Shown here piece by piece: positions 33,401-43,110 of a DNA stretch of 64,000 bases; the first letter of the stretch is position 1; each line of letters begins with the position of its first letter. This DNA is from Crambe crambe. Its lineage: Eukaryota; Porifera; Demospongiae; Poecilosclerida; Crambeidae. Where the stretch lies: positions 2,741,488 to 2,805,487 of the forward strand of contig OZ004585.1 of NCBI GenBank assembly GCA_963924555.1, read 5' to 3'. The translations under genes were made by a program, and so were the position numbers. The notes under the pieces were generated by a model. That model saw nothing but the letters and a program-made list of their open reading frames with translations, did not search any database and had not been told where the DNA came from.

Positions 33401-35379
33401 GGGATGGTTGTCCATAAGGAATGAGAAATAGGTAGTGGCTTACAAGGACCTAAGAAACCCGATCCTTTCATGTCCTATACAATCCATGCAGTTGTGTAAA
33501 CCATAGAACCACTTATTCCCCAGACCTTCATAGTATCAGTGTTCTCAAAAAATATTAAGGATGGTTTTCATACATCAAAGGGTATTCTATTGACCACATC
33601 AAAGGGAAGATGTACTTGAAGACATAGTGGGCCCCTATGCCTAAGGTATGCTGGGGAGGACACTGCTCATGCACTCATAGTGGACATAAAACCATTACTG
33701 TTGAGACAAAAAAAATTCACTAAACTATTATTTATCTTAGAGTCAATATAAGCTTCAAGCTTTCAAAATCTTGTTTTATTTTCAAGCTGCGGCTATGCTT
33801 TTTTTTTTTTTTTCCTTCTTCCTGTGATGTATCATAAATGTTGTTTTAAGCACTGGGATAGTGTCGTGTACTATGATATGGTCTACATCCTATATATACA
33901 GAAGGTTAAAAGTTCAAAGCACAGGACGAAGTAACAGCTACAGTTTTATTGATATGCATGAGCCTCCACAGGACTAATATAAATGTGTAAAAAGGATTGG
34001 CTCAGACTTGATAAATTGTAGCTGCTATCTTATCATTTTGAAAGACTCAACATGCAAAAAACAATAATAGTTCAATTAACCCAAAACATCCTCAAAATAC
34101 AGCAACAAGGGCAATCATAACAGTCTGAAACAAACATGTCCAGGCAAAAACTGGCTTGTTGTTCTGACACTATTAGAATAGAAAAAAGCACGGCACAGTG
34201 TTCTAGCCAAAGAGTGGAAGAGTGGTGCTCCCCCACTGTATTTCTCCCTCCCCCCACCCTATTGTTACTGAATTAGTATAGTGGAATACGTACACTCCCT
34301 AGCATTTCACATTTTTGTACCCCCTTATTGCCTAAATCCCCCACTTATCCTGGCTAGAACCCCGCACAGTGCTACGCTATCGAATATGAGGTCAACTGCT
34401 CCTGCAGCACTTTGCAGAGGGATGCAGATATTCCAGTGATGCAAGAAGGGGTGGTCTTCATACGGTCAGAATAACAGGATGCCAGATGGAGTGAAACTGT
34501 TCTAACATGGAGTCTGCACTATCATGGCCCCAGCACTGATAAGGACGGTCTAAATTTAGGCCGTGATACAAATGACTCCTTTATAATGCATAGCAACCCA
34601 AGGAGATAAGAATCTATTTTTTATACTTCAATAACCATCTTTATTTGTAGCTATTCGGACAAAGTAACTGAAGATTGAAGATGATTCTAATGAACAAATT
34701 GAATGGCATCTATAGAGGAAGTGGTCCTGATTACTTCTGGAACAGGCCATTTTGATGTTGTGTGCCTTATCATTAATTAAGGAGCTATCCTAGACTTGGA
34801 GGAACCATGTACTGTAAAGTAACTCTGTATAACACCTGTATCACATTGTATACCCTCTGTATAACACTGTATAACACTTGTATAACACACTGTATACTCT
34901 CTGTATAACACCTGTATAAAACTGTATAACACATCTGTATAACACTGTATATCCTCTGTATAACACACTGTATACCCTCTGTATAACACTGTATACCCAC
35001 TGCATATGAAAATAATCACAGAAGAATGAGCATGGGTCATAATACTATCACTATGGTGACAGGAAATCATAGAACATGGGAAAATAGAACTGTGCTAAAG
35101 AGTGTCATATTTCTGCAATTTATATAGTCCCAAAGTAGAAACCCCATGACATAATATTATAACTAGTGGTTTTTAGTTGGTAAGGAGATAGTCCAACACA
35201 CGATAAAGGTTTGAAATGATTTCATCAAAGCATATTCGAGAACTAATTTCGCATAAATAATTATGGTATCTCACCTCATACACTTCCCCGTACGTTCCAC
35301 TGCCAATCTGCTTCTGGATCTCAAATTCCCTCTCAGGGTTCTTCCGCTGGATGATCCCCAAAATGCCTCCATCCGCCAT
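13910..35379 (-). CDS. MAP4K: MAP4K/GCK-family Ser/Thr kinase with CNH domain, 26 coding exons
   Basis: Exons in coding order: 35275-35379, 29820-29877, 29636-29726, 28362-28426, 28235-28293, 28067-28114, 27967-28009, 27250-27457, 21504-21648, 21038-21187, 20530-20602, 20419-20462, 20289-20332, 19997-20138, 19489-19613, 19116-19246, 18497-18579, 18014-18153, 17720-17793, 17406-17509, 16914-17011, 16388-16530, 16116-16208, 15779-15849, 15661-15716, 13910-14012. All have GT/AG ends, consistent phases, and total 2,496 nt (831 residues). Residues 1-275 are the kinase: GSGTYG loop, K48, HRDIK (D140), DFG (D158), GTPYWMAPE. Residues about 275-470 form a charged and proline-rich linker with SH3-type motifs (PPVPPR, PPLPPRQ). 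Residues about 480-820 form the CNH domain ([22 protein letters not shown]). Human MAP4K3 and MAP4K5, with the same layout, act upstream of JNK and TOR signalling. The 5' UTR has an acceptor at 35,405. The last exon is altered by a transposon (see findings). A TAA also lies directly at the donor of the penultimate exon. Confidence 0.92.
13985..15190 (-). repeat. Right arm of the segmental duplication with 1,574-2,670
   Basis: Similarity starts at the end of the truncated transposase and covers the remaining last-exon part and the last intron of MAP4K. Differences are scattered substitutions and short indels, so the duplication is not very recent. Confidence 0.8.
15250..15560. repeat. Foldback inverted repeat inside the last MAP4K intron
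   Basis: The left arm contains 'gttgtcatgcataaggcag' and 'tgatggtcagaagaaaaac'. The right arm contains the reverse complements 'ctgcctgatgcatgacaat' and 'gtttttcttctgaccatca'. Arms of about 110-125 bp flank a spacer of about 70 bp. Confidence 0.75.
17536..17560. repeat. (GA)n microsatellite
   Basis: A short GA run in the MAP4K intron just before the exon at 17,406-17,509. On the coding strand it supplies a CT-rich tract near the splice acceptor. Confidence 0.9.
18895..19100. repeat. G/A-rich minisatellite
   Basis: Imperfect repeats of 'gtggagagggagtggcagag' and 'gagggaggg' in a MAP4K intron. Open Pro/Ser-rich frames on the opposite strand are a by-product of the composition. Confidence 0.8.
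19740..19878. mobile_element. MITE with 'gttctagcca' ends (copy 1 of 2)
   Basis: Starts 'gttctagccaaagagtgg' and ends 'tcctggctagaac', giving 10-bp inverted ends. A second copy at 34,199-34,370 shares the ends and the inner block 'accctattgttactgaatta'. Both lie in MAP4K introns. Confidence 0.75.
21424..21458. repeat. (CT)n microsatellite
   Basis: About 35 bp of CT just downstream (transcript sense) of MAP4K exon 9. Confidence 0.9.
21649..22402 (-). CDS. Unrecognised two-exon gene nested in MAP4K intron 8
   Basis: Exon A runs from ATG at 22,402 to a donor after 22,106. Exon B runs from an acceptor at 22,043 to a stop at 21,649, which lies at the edge of MAP4K exon 9. Exon B encodes about 130 residues (beginning [20 protein letters not shown]), with a Cys-rich CYYCG motif near the end. 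No known family was recognised. Exon A starts [16 protein letters not shown], but its first frame ends at a stop in exon A after a hydrophobic stretch. The frame that splices cleanly into exon B only takes over near 22,230. So there is one frame change: decay, a sequence error, or two separate small proteins. It is on the same strand as MAP4K and could only be expressed from its own promoter or as part of the intron. Confidence 0.4.
22428..22462. promoter_or_regulatory. Cluster of three CACGTG E-boxes
   Basis: 'ccacgtgg', 'acacgtgc' and 'acacgtga' lie within about 35 bp, 25-60 bp upstream of the ATG at 22,402. Palindromic E-boxes bind bHLH factors of the MYC/USF type. The location suits a promoter of the nested minus-strand unit, but function is inferred only from motif density. 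Confidence 0.4.
23064..24062 (+). CDS. DD34E transposase of the two-gene transposon
   Basis: 332 residues, intronless and intact. Two helix-turn-helix regions (about 15-55, ending in VDPATVSRI, and 78-128) should bind the inverted repeats. The RNase-H-like catalytic triad is visible: D162 in VDETGAD, D249 in VLDNASIHH and E284 in [10 protein letters not shown], with 34 residues between the last two (DD34E). These are the hallmarks of the IS630-Tc1/mariner superfamily. The start ATG lies 182 bp inside the left terminal repeat and no upstream in-frame ATG competes. The sequence looks functional. The truncated relative at 13,398 shows that the family has other members in this locus. Confidence 0.93.
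   Translation: MAGTFSCENQRTRAYGNDLRWRMVYQVQSLSMPCQQVAENLSVDPATVSRINALFESTGDVVKKKYPPNKGTQKLTEIDKLICLELAIEKPGIYLGEIRQELIKTTGTDVHKSTIGRFLHLSGFTRQKMVTTALQRSNLLRCQYLIDMSIYQGHPELFVFVDETGADRRDSMRKFAYSMRGQPAVVSKLMVRGQRVSAIVGMSCDGILDFITSKSTNTSLSFLHYIEKALVPYLQPFNGVNARSVVVLDNASIHHTSPVVDAILNTGALVQFLPPYSPDLNPIELVFSKVKSVMKANETVWGDYDAETTLTAALGTVTKSDCEGWIAHCGYM
24069..24899 (-). CDS. Accessory protein of the transposon (ubiquitin-like fold?, NLS, SHOCT-like tail)
   Basis: 276 residues, intronless, ATG 196 bp inside the right terminal repeat, convergent with the transposase. Residues 1-50 are low complexity (Tyr/Pro/Gln/Ser). Residues 52-138 look like a compact domain with alternating strands, perhaps ubiquitin- or PB1-like ([26 protein letters not shown]). 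Residues 143-169 hold a Ser run, the basic PKKRK nuclear-localisation-type motif and an acidic patch. Residues 180-212 ([15 protein letters not shown]...PPIPLITG) are a conserved-looking block I cannot name. Residues 241-272 form a helical [18 protein letters not shown] module like SHOCT. The role is unknown. Possible roles are help in nuclear import, target choice or oligomerisation of the transposase. Host-gene capture is an alternative. Confidence 0.8.
   Translation of the reverse strand: MSYPNWPAFQQGYFSYSPVEPQARAYSFEPTSQPAHHEVSSQASATPEKETYLYYVRLINSKKKSDYVVRFWHDESCKFSSVAELKIKLMDSFPDDVSTTNIQLGYFEPTKRWIMENRDLEVMYRNFKPGSKITLWCERGKGSSSSSNDEPLPKKRKTINDEDLEEEDGIFDELKTKNPLMEAPKLRLWAKLIKLGRYDSYEVPPPIPLITGSAGTKPKKGSLKDANTLSPTEVATLRRNCLEDLKRLKELLHDGILTETEFDKQKNKILLTLDQY
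25221..25877 (+). CDS. Single-pass membrane protein with Calx-beta-like domain, nested in MAP4K intron
   Basis: Preferred model: exons 25221-25281, 25349-25492 and 25546-25877, 178 residues. The introns are only 67 and 53 bp. Residues 1-20 ([20 protein letters not shown]) look like a signal peptide. Residues about 22-120 resemble a Calx-beta repeat: strand residues VNVRVLEG, then a TAKGGIDYI turn and a final VPVIITI strand. A hydrophobic helix follows (about residues 145-167), then a short basic tail NKSNYERIK. The first donor (gtcgct) is weak; the alternative is an ATG at 25,300 giving a different N-terminus. Calx-beta domains occur in Na/Ca exchangers and adhesion proteins. A lone domain on a membrane stalk suggests a small surface protein. 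It is transcribed opposite to MAP4K and lies outside the transposon. Confidence 0.6.
25878..27249. other. MAP4K intron 8 remainder, no gene recognised
   Basis: Holds an exact-looking 80-bp tandem duplication (26,239-26,318 and 26,319-26,398) and, near 27,000-27,180, several degenerate copies of 'gatcccttaccacat'. No supported coding exon. Confidence 0.5.
26239..26398. repeat. 80-bp tandem duplication
   Basis: Two adjacent copies beginning 'cattcccaactcctttacac', essentially identical, so recent. Confidence 0.9.
27480..27930. repeat. Purine-rich low-complexity tract with poly-G
   Basis: Long GA-rich sequence with a 19-base G run at 27,716-27,734 and a 'gaggaagtgaggaaagagg' minisatellite at about 27,780-27,900. 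It fills the MAP4K intron between exons 7 and 8. Confidence 0.85.
29438..29570. repeat. 29-bp minisatellite
   Basis: About four and a half copies of 'gcacacaatggtagtggtag' plus 'cagtcatat'. MAP4K intron 3. Confidence 0.85.
30743..30924. mobile_element. MITE with 'cagtggaacc' ends (inverted partner at 35,751)
   Basis: Starts 'tagtggaacccctaaatgtg' and ends 'gcatttagaggttccactgt'. The block is repeated in reverse orientation at 35,751-35,934, forming an inverted pair about 5 kb apart around MAP4K exon 1. Similar 'acagtggaacctc' ends occur singly at about 2014, 14,389 and 32,186. The end resembles pogo/Tigger-type terminal repeats, which is an inference. Confidence 0.8.
32719..33392. mobile_element. 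Non-autonomous DNA transposon with 11-bp target duplication
   Basis: Inverted ends of about 28 bp: 'gttatgaatcagtggaccat' on the left and 'atggtccactgattcataac' on the right. The direct repeat 'gatttcagggg' flanks both sides (32,708-32,718 and 33,393-33,403). An 11-bp duplication fits Mutator-like elements (9-11 bp) better than hAT (8 bp) or mariner (TA). No coding frame. Confidence 0.7.
34199..34370. mobile_element. MITE with 'gttctagcca' ends (copy 2 of 2)
   Basis: Partner of 19,740-19,878, with the same ends and inner blocks and moderate divergence. MAP4K intron 1. Confidence 0.75.
34815..35005. repeat. 'tgtataacac' minisatellite
   Basis: Imperfect 10-23 bp units built on 'ctgtataacac(c/a)ctgt' in MAP4K intron 1. 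The minus-strand open frames here are translations of the repeat. Confidence 0.85.
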
Positions 35380-35750
35380 GCTTCAGGGAGGTCAAAAAGG
35401 TCACACTGTAGATAGAGAGAGGAGGAAGGAAAAAAAAGGATAGAAGCAGAAGATGTGGGTCATTTGAAATTCAGAATTTGGTATCATGTAGTGAATGCCC
35501 AAGGTGAAAAATGGATATCAGAGGTGTTAAGAAACATGTGCAAAGTTGAAATTTGGTCTTTGAAAGGTAACAGCACTTATAAACTGTGTGATCAAGGTGA
35601 TAAGTAAACAATTACTGCATACAGGGGGATTTTCATGTGGTTTTGAAAAAAAAAATTATTTGTGTTAGACTGACTTAAGTTTGCATTATAATTATGACAG
35701 GGTGGTTTACACCAAATGCTGTGGGCTTTAATTGGAGTCCATAGTTGGAA

Positions 35751-35934
35751 CTACAGTGGAACCTCTAAATGCGGACACCTTTGGGACCAGTGAAAAGTGT
35801 CCTGATTAGAGAGGTGTCCCTATTTCAGGGGTTAAATTATACACATTTATATTGAGTTGGGACAAGAAAAAGTGTCCTGATTAGAGAGGTTTTTTGCATT
35901 TCAGGGAGTCCACATTTAGGGGTTCCACTGTATA
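35751..35934. mobile_element. MITE with 'cagtggaacctc' ends (inverted partner of 30,743)
   Basis: Reverse complement of 30,743-30,924 with good identity across the whole length; ends 'acagtggaacctctaaatgc' and 'ggggttccactgt'. Confidence 0.8.
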
Positions 35935-38559
35935 CACATTGCGATAGCCCCTGGCAGAGTGAACATTTTAATTAATCCCCTTTTTAATTAGCTTAATTTA
36001 GTTAGCTATGCTTTGATGGAATTCTGTCATATTGGATGGATTACCTAGTTACAAGAGGTTTAATGAGTGCATCTGATTCTACTGATCACAGGTACCAGGC
36101 TAATCTTAAAAGCCATACATGTAGCAACTGCACACATACACACATATACATTATGTATGCACATGTACATGTGGTACAAACATACATGCACTAAGTTACA
36201 TGTGGCAAGTACAGTATGATGGCAAGAAATTATACAATAATACAAGAAAACATTTTTACATACATGCTAACTGCTGCCTGCTAACTGCTACCTGCTAAGG
36301 GGCTTATTCATGAAATCACAAAAGAAAGGATAAATGCTCATGGAATTTTTCATGGAATATGTAAATTCTGAGAAGTAACACCCAGTAAGCCTGCACCCTT
36401 CACATTTCTGGAAGCTTCACCCTAGAAGCACAAAATTCAACACCCTCATCTGTAGAAAACCTTGATGAAACCATGTGTGGAAACTCCCTTACACCTTCTC
36501 CTTGTACACGGATAGAATAAGTTCCATACCTCTATGATGAGGATGTGCAGAAACTCCATTACAGCTTCCCAACAAGGTTTAAAATTCAATTGCAGAAAAC
36601 ATGATGAAACCATGTGTGGAAACCCCATCACACCTTCTCTTAGTACATGGATTCTACACCTTGCATGATGAAACCATGTGTGGAAACACCCTCATCATCT
36701 CATGGATCCCTACCACTACATGTTCATGTATTATGCTTGTTCCATGGAAGCAGATATTACATGTAAGATACATACATTCTGTACTAATACATGTATCAAT
36801 ATGTAGTGTAAGGCAGCAACTAGCTATTACATCCTACATGTATCTGTACTGTATATGTAGTACATGTAAATTCCATGTTCCAGCAACATGTACCTAAAGG
36901 TAGCTGAGCATGTACATGATAACAGGGACACTTTGTCCCTTTCAAAACTGGAACTGTCATCAGGTAGTACACATGTTATTACTCCAAGCAACATGTGACA
37001 TGCATGACGTTAGAAGGTCAAGAGGTCAGATAAGGACTGAAAAAAAACACCAAAAAAACAAACAAACAAAAAACCACCTCTACCAGTCACGGTTCCACTG
37101 TATTATTTAGGAGTGGGTGGAATCTGGTTGCCCCTTGAGAATTTCTTCATAAATTACACACATTTGTAGTTATATTACATCTCAAATAATTATCGGATAA
37201 TATATCTATGCACACAACAATACTATTTAATGCATGTTCCCATTCATGGACATGCACTATACGTAACATGTGACATATATGTTCCAGATAATTTTATGGA
37301 CATGTAAATATACATAACATGTGACATATATGTTCCAGATAATACCGCATTCATGGACATGTAAATATACATAACATGTGACATGCATGTTCCAGATATA
37401 CAATAGAAATGGTACTGTATACATAACATGTGACATGCGTGTTCCAGATATACTATAAAAATGGTACAGGAAAATATACATAACATGTGACATGCATGTT
37501 CCAGATATACTATAGAAATGGTACAGGAAAATATACATAACATGTGACATGCATGTTCCAGATATACGATAGAAATGGTACTGGAACTGCAAGCATGTGT
37601 GTTCAATCAACTGGAGCAATATGGACTTAGTTCTGCTTTTGTTTCATGATGAGTTAGCTTAAAGTGAAGTAAACTAACCAGTAGCCAGGCATAATTCCAT
37701 ACAGTGACGCTGTTTGTCTAGTGGTCCAACATCACATAGTATGCCCCATATTCACTGCATGCACAACTACGGACTATAGTCCATTTGTGTTCACCTGATA
37801 CATACCTTGTTCATTCATTCTATAACTTTCTCAATTCTTAACCAAATTTCAAATTTCAAAAAACAGCTCATAGAGTAGGTGATCAGCTTTCTGCTGGTGT
37901 TTTAAATGTGAAATTTGGTCAAGAAATGAGAAAGTTAGAGCAGATATAGTGAGTGATCAAGGAATCAAACCATAATAATTTGAACTAGTACTCTCTCACA
38001 CTGCCACCTCAATTTTAAGGCCCCTCCCCGTCATGGTGATATCTCACAGAATTCCTGTGAATCCTGATTGGGGAGTACTTGTAAAAATGGGACTTCAGGT
38101 GCCTATGCCAAATATGGCAAAACGATGAGCATGTCATGGAGTTCTTTATTATGCCCAGTAATATGTGAGGGTCTATGGTCTATTGTGGGAGAGGAAGGTT
38201 TAGGAGTGAGGCTTAATTACACAATGGGATTATAAGGAGTTGTGTCCAGGGACACATAATACCATAGGCCAATCTAAAAAGCCTTGGGATCAAGTCTGGT
38301 CGACTCCCACAGAGTTCCTAATAAGAAATCTGTATTGTCCTAATAAGAATTCTGTAGTGTCCTTTAATATAAACAATATAATACATTCTGGTCACATATT
38401 ATAACCAGTCTTATGTCCTGATAGAGTTAATTACAAAGCTAGACATGTGTCTTAATGTTATCAGCAAATTCTGCTACTAATATTATTATACATGATTTCA
38501 TAAGGAGCCAATCTTAAACCCTTAATTAAGGGAGGATTATACCATAAAAAATAAAAATT

Positions 38560-38730
38560 TTAAAACGTCCATATCTTCATTATACTACCCCCTATAAATT
38601 TGATTTATGTCTTTTAAAAGAGAGCTCTCTTTGAGAGCTTTCCAATGGTGTACTTAGTTACAACTTTACACCCCCCCCCCCCCCCCCCCATATATGGAAG
38701 ACCTGACATGACCTCATTAATTAACAAAAT
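38560..38730. repeat. Dispersed repeat shared with 56,345-56,560
   Basis: Blocks 'aaaacgtccatatcttcatt', 'aaaagagagctct' and 'catatatggaagacctgaca' recur, partly in reverse orientation, at 56,345-56,560 next to the last-but-one ataxin-10 exon. Confidence 0.6.
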
Positions 38731-39239
38731 TCTTTTAAATTACCACATACTTAGGAGGCATTTGATACTCCTATCATAGCTTCTATGGGCCTAGCTGCTT
38801 TGAATGAACGAAGGGATTTCAAGGGGGGGTATAGTTCCAAAGAACAGTCACCAATTCGGCGAAAACTATAGTGTTTTGACATGAGCTTTAATTACTCCAT
38901 GAATCAGTCATCATATTGCAATCATGTCCAGAATAAAGTCATTATAAAGTCGGCATTTTGTGCTAGTGTTAAATGTGGGATGTAAGTTGAGTAATGTTGG
39001 CATTTTGTGCTGGTATTAAATGCATGATGTATGCCTATTGGTTTTATAATACAGATGATGATGATGACGTAGCATATACTCCATACTGTAATTACAATGA
39101 GATCAATAATGATTCTACAGTTCCCATAAGAGACTCGCTGTATAATCTATGGTTTCATCTTTTAACTTTCCAGAGTCTACAGACTGCACTCCACAAACAA
39201 GACACTCCGTAATACTATGAAAGTGCCTCAATTCTAAAT

Positions 39240-39545
39240 ACTTGTATCTAACTTGAAGGGGGGAGGGGACCAAACTGAAGGGGGGAGGGGAAGGAGAGGG
39301 GACCGAACTGAAGGGGGGAGGGGAGGAGACCAAACTGAAGGGGGGAGGGGAAGGAGAGGGGACCGAACTGAAGGGGGGAGGGAAGGGAGGGGACCGAACT
39401 GAAGGGGGGAGGGGAGGAGGAGGGGACCAAACTGAAGGAGGGAAGGGGAGGAGACCAAACTGAAGGGGAGAGAGGGAGCTGGGAGGACATTGATTTGGAA
39501 CTGAAAGGGGGAGGGGAACAAACTGAAGGGAGGGAGGAGGACCCA
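39240..39545. repeat. G/A minisatellite
   Basis: About 12 degenerate units of 'gaaggggggaggggaccaaact' (roughly 20-35 bp). All three minus-strand frames are open and Pro/Ser-rich, an artefact of the repeat. Confidence 0.9.
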
Positions 39546-41241
39546 GGAGGACTGATAGAGTCAGTGGCACACCTGCAACTCTATTGAATTCCATAAGTGG
39601 GAGTGACATGGATACACGCACAACACCAGGTCTCTAAGCGGAGCTACGTAATGAATTTGATCTCCTGAGAATTCCTAGCCCGCTGGCTCATAGTGCCTGT
39701 TTAGTGCACAGGCAGTATGTATGTATGTATGCATGTATGTATGTATGTATGTATGTATGTAAGTATGTATGTATTTATTTGGGTTGACAATGTGTCAGAC
39801 TAAGCGTGTTACTTTAAGCAACGTTCCCTTTCCATCTGATTGGCTGCCACACATGTGGTTAGTATTACTCTAGCGTGGCTGCTGAACATTCTTGGTGTCT
39901 GGTTAGTCAAGGACTATCGGTCCTGATGTCTGTGGGATGCAAGCACTGAGCACTCGAGTGCAACAACTGTGACAATCCAAGGCAAAAATCTGATCCCTTG
40001 ATTTTCATATTTTAGCTCACCATGCATACTTAAGTCTAGAAATTTGGCACCAATCATTACGAAACACAATCGCAGATCGAAATAGTATCGTCAGAGCATG
40101 CTCTAGATTAATATTAGTAAACATACTGGATTACTATGCCACACAGAGGGATAGAGAGAAAAGGCCTGTTGCCATGCCATGCATGCTGACATTTCATTCC
40201 TTATTTGGAATTATCACATTTTTTTAAAAGTGTCAACCAGTTCTGAATCATGTCTGAGTGAACTCGAACAACTGTTATTGCTTATATTCCCAACTGAATA
40301 TACAAGGTGAATACACCAGCTTATATTATCACCAATTCAGTGAAACCTCAAACCAGACAGAGGTGTTCCAATCATCAGAGGGGAGGGGGGAATTCCTTAT
40401 AATAATAATGATGACTTAGTTAGATAAGAAATCCTGATGCGTACCAATTTTAACTGGACACATGTTTGAAAAATCAGTCCGTTCTATGCCATCATCAAAG
40501 TTAATGTTGATCCAACCAGCATGGCTTGTAATAGTGTTACTGTCTCAGACAAACAGGAAAATTGCTGGTCAAACTGTAATCTTGTCTGGAGATTTGTCCT
40601 GTGTTGGACTGATATATCCTATTAGTATGTGTTTCAGTTACCATGACACTTACTTCACAATTGGATGGAAGATCGGTATGGTATGCGCTCACACTTACTT
40701 CAAGTAAAAGCACATTTGGATGAAAGACATACAGACTAACTTCATGATAATTGTCAAATTGCTACTTAATCTAATCAATTAATTATTCTGATGTTTATGA
40801 GAGTGCATTATGCGCAAGGCAAGACGTGACATCAATCACGATTCTTGGCTACCTATCTGGACATGCATTTGGGTGCCCATGGATTGCTGCCAATCAACTA
40901 GCAAGGGGGAAATCCCTTTAACCGAAGTCTTTCTCTCCCTCCCTCCCTCCCTCCCCTTCAGTGTATTTGGACTGCCCCGATCTCTAATTCAATGACTATC
41001 AGTTGGTCCAACGTGTAGCAGCCTGAGACACATAACTTATCATTTTTGGAAGATACATTCCAGACATTTCCAGTATCAATAACAACAGCTGGCCTTCTAA
41101 TATTGACCATATTCGTACATGCAATTCACTTTATATATTCATGAAGGAAGTTGAGCTTGGCTCGCCATACATATCTTACTCTAAGGATGGTATTGTGTGA
41201 TGGATTCAAAAAATTGTTTAACCTGTCTTTGAAACTTAGCA

Positions 41242-41242
<1 letters not shown>

Positions 41243-41309
<67 letters not shown>

Positions 41310-41315
41310 GAGAGT
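41243..41315. repeat. (GA)n microsatellite
   Basis: About 72 bp of GA with one interruption. Confidence 0.95.
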
Positions 41316-41843
41316 ACCAGATAGAAATCAAAAAATCACACACAGTTCATTTTTGCCCAATAACTGCAATAGAACCCACAAATGTTTATAGAAAACACCG
41401 CCAGTTTTCAGAGAAAGTTTCAAGTGGTTTCAGAAATAACAATGACAGTCCTCAGCTTGAAATCTTTGAAAGCTGTTTTGATACTAATGAAAATACGGAT
41501 AGAAATCAGAAACTTCTTCATATGCTTAAGCTTTCCACAAGTCATGTTTACAAGTAGACTTATGATGAAATTTGGTTTGGAGATATGCAACTATTATTGA
41601 ACATATGACAGAAGTTTAATTGGGACTATTTCCGTCAAAGCACACTTGAGAAATGGTAGATATAAATGGGAGTGAGAAGTAGTCAGTGCTTGAAGCACAC
41701 TTGTCCAAACATGAGAATTTGACTAAAAAATGGCAGAAACATCCTGGAGTTACAAGTTACACTATAATTGGTGAGCGAGTGAAGCCCCACACTAATTGGT
41801 CAAAATGGAAAATTGCGATATTTATATGTTACACGTACATCAC

Positions 41844-42430
41844 TCAAAATGCGCATGCGCTTACGCATGCGCATGAAATAGCTACTAAGCAACGTCATAA
41901 TAAGCAATCATTTTCGTTAAGTCATACTATTGTAGCGAGTATTATGGAAGCCAGAGAACCAGAAAACAAACAAAGGAGGCCCCAGAACACCCGCTAGAAA
42001 CTGACCAGCAAAGAAGAGTGAGACTTCATGAAGAGACAGAACTAGAAGGAGAACAGAGTCAAAGGAACAGAGAAAAACAAGACTAGCCTAAAGAGATAGA
42101 GCCAGGAGGAGGGAATGTACAGAGTCAGCAGAAGATAATGCTGCAAGAGCAGAGCAAATGAGAGCCAGAAGGAGAGCAGAGTCAGCAGAACACAGAGCTG
42201 CCTGATTAGAGCAAATAAGGGCTCATAATAATGAGAGACTAGCCACTACTGAGTCTGAATAGAAGTGCTACCATGCATTCTGGGGTTCTCGTCAGTCCCG
42301 TAGGCTAGCCTGGATTCAGAGAAGACACTCTAATGCTAACTGGGAATGCACCAAGTCAGTTAACAACCTGAATAGATATCGAAAACAAAGTCGCTGTTGG
42401 GGCTATATAATCATAAGGTGAGGTAAATGA
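41844..42430 (+). pseudogene. Helitron/PIF1-helicase-like N-terminal relic
   Basis: In shifting frames the plus strand encodes Arg/Glu/Ala-rich repeats such as ETDQQRRVRLHEETE, RARRRAESAEHRAA and NERLATTESE. This pattern resembles the repeated RRAAE(T/S)xEQR segments at the start of many animal Helitron and PIF1-like helicase proteins. No helicase or Rep motif follows, and several frame changes and stops break the frame. Two 'gcgcatgcgc'-type palindromes stand at 41,848-41,875, before a candidate ATG at 41,945. Confidence 0.4.
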
Positions 42431-42497
42431 CCACTGGCTGCTTGCTCGCCCAACTAATGCTATACGAGCATCTCTAGTGTATTGGGTACAACAAGGG

Positions 42498-42502
42498 AGT
42501 GT

Positions 42503-42533
<31 letters not shown>

Positions 42534-42544
42534 GGGGGGGGGGG
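42498..42544. repeat. (GT)n followed by a long poly-G run
   Basis: A (GT) run passes into about 27 consecutive G residues. Such a run may be mis-sized in the assembly. Confidence 0.9.
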
Positions 42545-42970
42545 TCGATCCTAAAATTAACATAAGTCACAAAAGGGAGTGGAGCTCTGGAAGGGTTTGC
42601 ACGTTTGTATGTGGCACTCAGACAAACCATTAGTTGAGGTATGCACCCCCAGTAGTCATGTGATTACTATTGACCCCATTATCTGGTCACATGACTCCAA
42701 AAGGAGAAACTTGCAGTGAATATTGCGAAAATCATTCATATCTTCGAAATCAAGGAAAGAGGTAGAGTAAAATTTTTGTGGTTTTGCCAAAAAAAAATTG
42801 AAGTGTGAGCCATATAAATTCGTGTAAAACCACAGAATCCATGACTGTTAATGTTGTACGTGACACATAATCCTTTATGTGTGAGGGGGCTGATGGAGAG
42901 TGTAATTGTTAGTGGGTGAAATTCAAGAGCAGATTTGGTTTCAGTCTTTGCCACTTGTATGTACCTATGG

Positions 42971-42974
<4 letters not shown>

Positions 42975-43015
<41 letters not shown>

Positions 43016-43110
43016 GAATAATACAGTTCACACTATGCATGTGTGTGTGCATGTGAGAGAGAGCGAGAAGAGCTAGAGGTAGAGGTAGAGAGAGAGAGAG
43101 AGAGAGAGCA
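42975..43110. repeat. (CT)n and (GA)n microsatellites
   Basis: CT run at 42,975-43,013 and GA runs near 43,057-43,108, which can pair as a hairpin. Confidence 0.9.

Larger units (their letters stand above)
35406..41843. other. Gene-poor stretch, perhaps 5' UTR intron of MAP4K
   Basis: Contents seen: the inverted MITE partner at 35,751-35,934; loosely repeated 'gatgaaaccatgtgtggaaac' at 36,460-36,700; a tandem array of about 58 bp units ('acataacatgtgacat...gttccagata') at 37,240-37,580; a poly-C run near 38,670-38,690; a G/A minisatellite at 39,240-39,540; (GTAT)n at 39,716-39,776; (GA)n at 41,243-41,315. No coding exon was convincing. Confidence 0.5.

Noticed and set aside
34777-35070. Minus-strand frames with Cys/Tyr/Ile repeats
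   Set aside because: Translation of the 'tgtataacac' minisatellite.
37244-37619. 120-codon frames of His/Met/Tyr repeats on the minus strand
   Set aside because: Two overlapping frames read the same roughly 58-bp tandem repeat; not a gene.
39115-39621. Pro/Ser/Phe-rich minus-strand frames
   Set aside because: Antisense translation of the G/A minisatellite; no start, splice or domain support.
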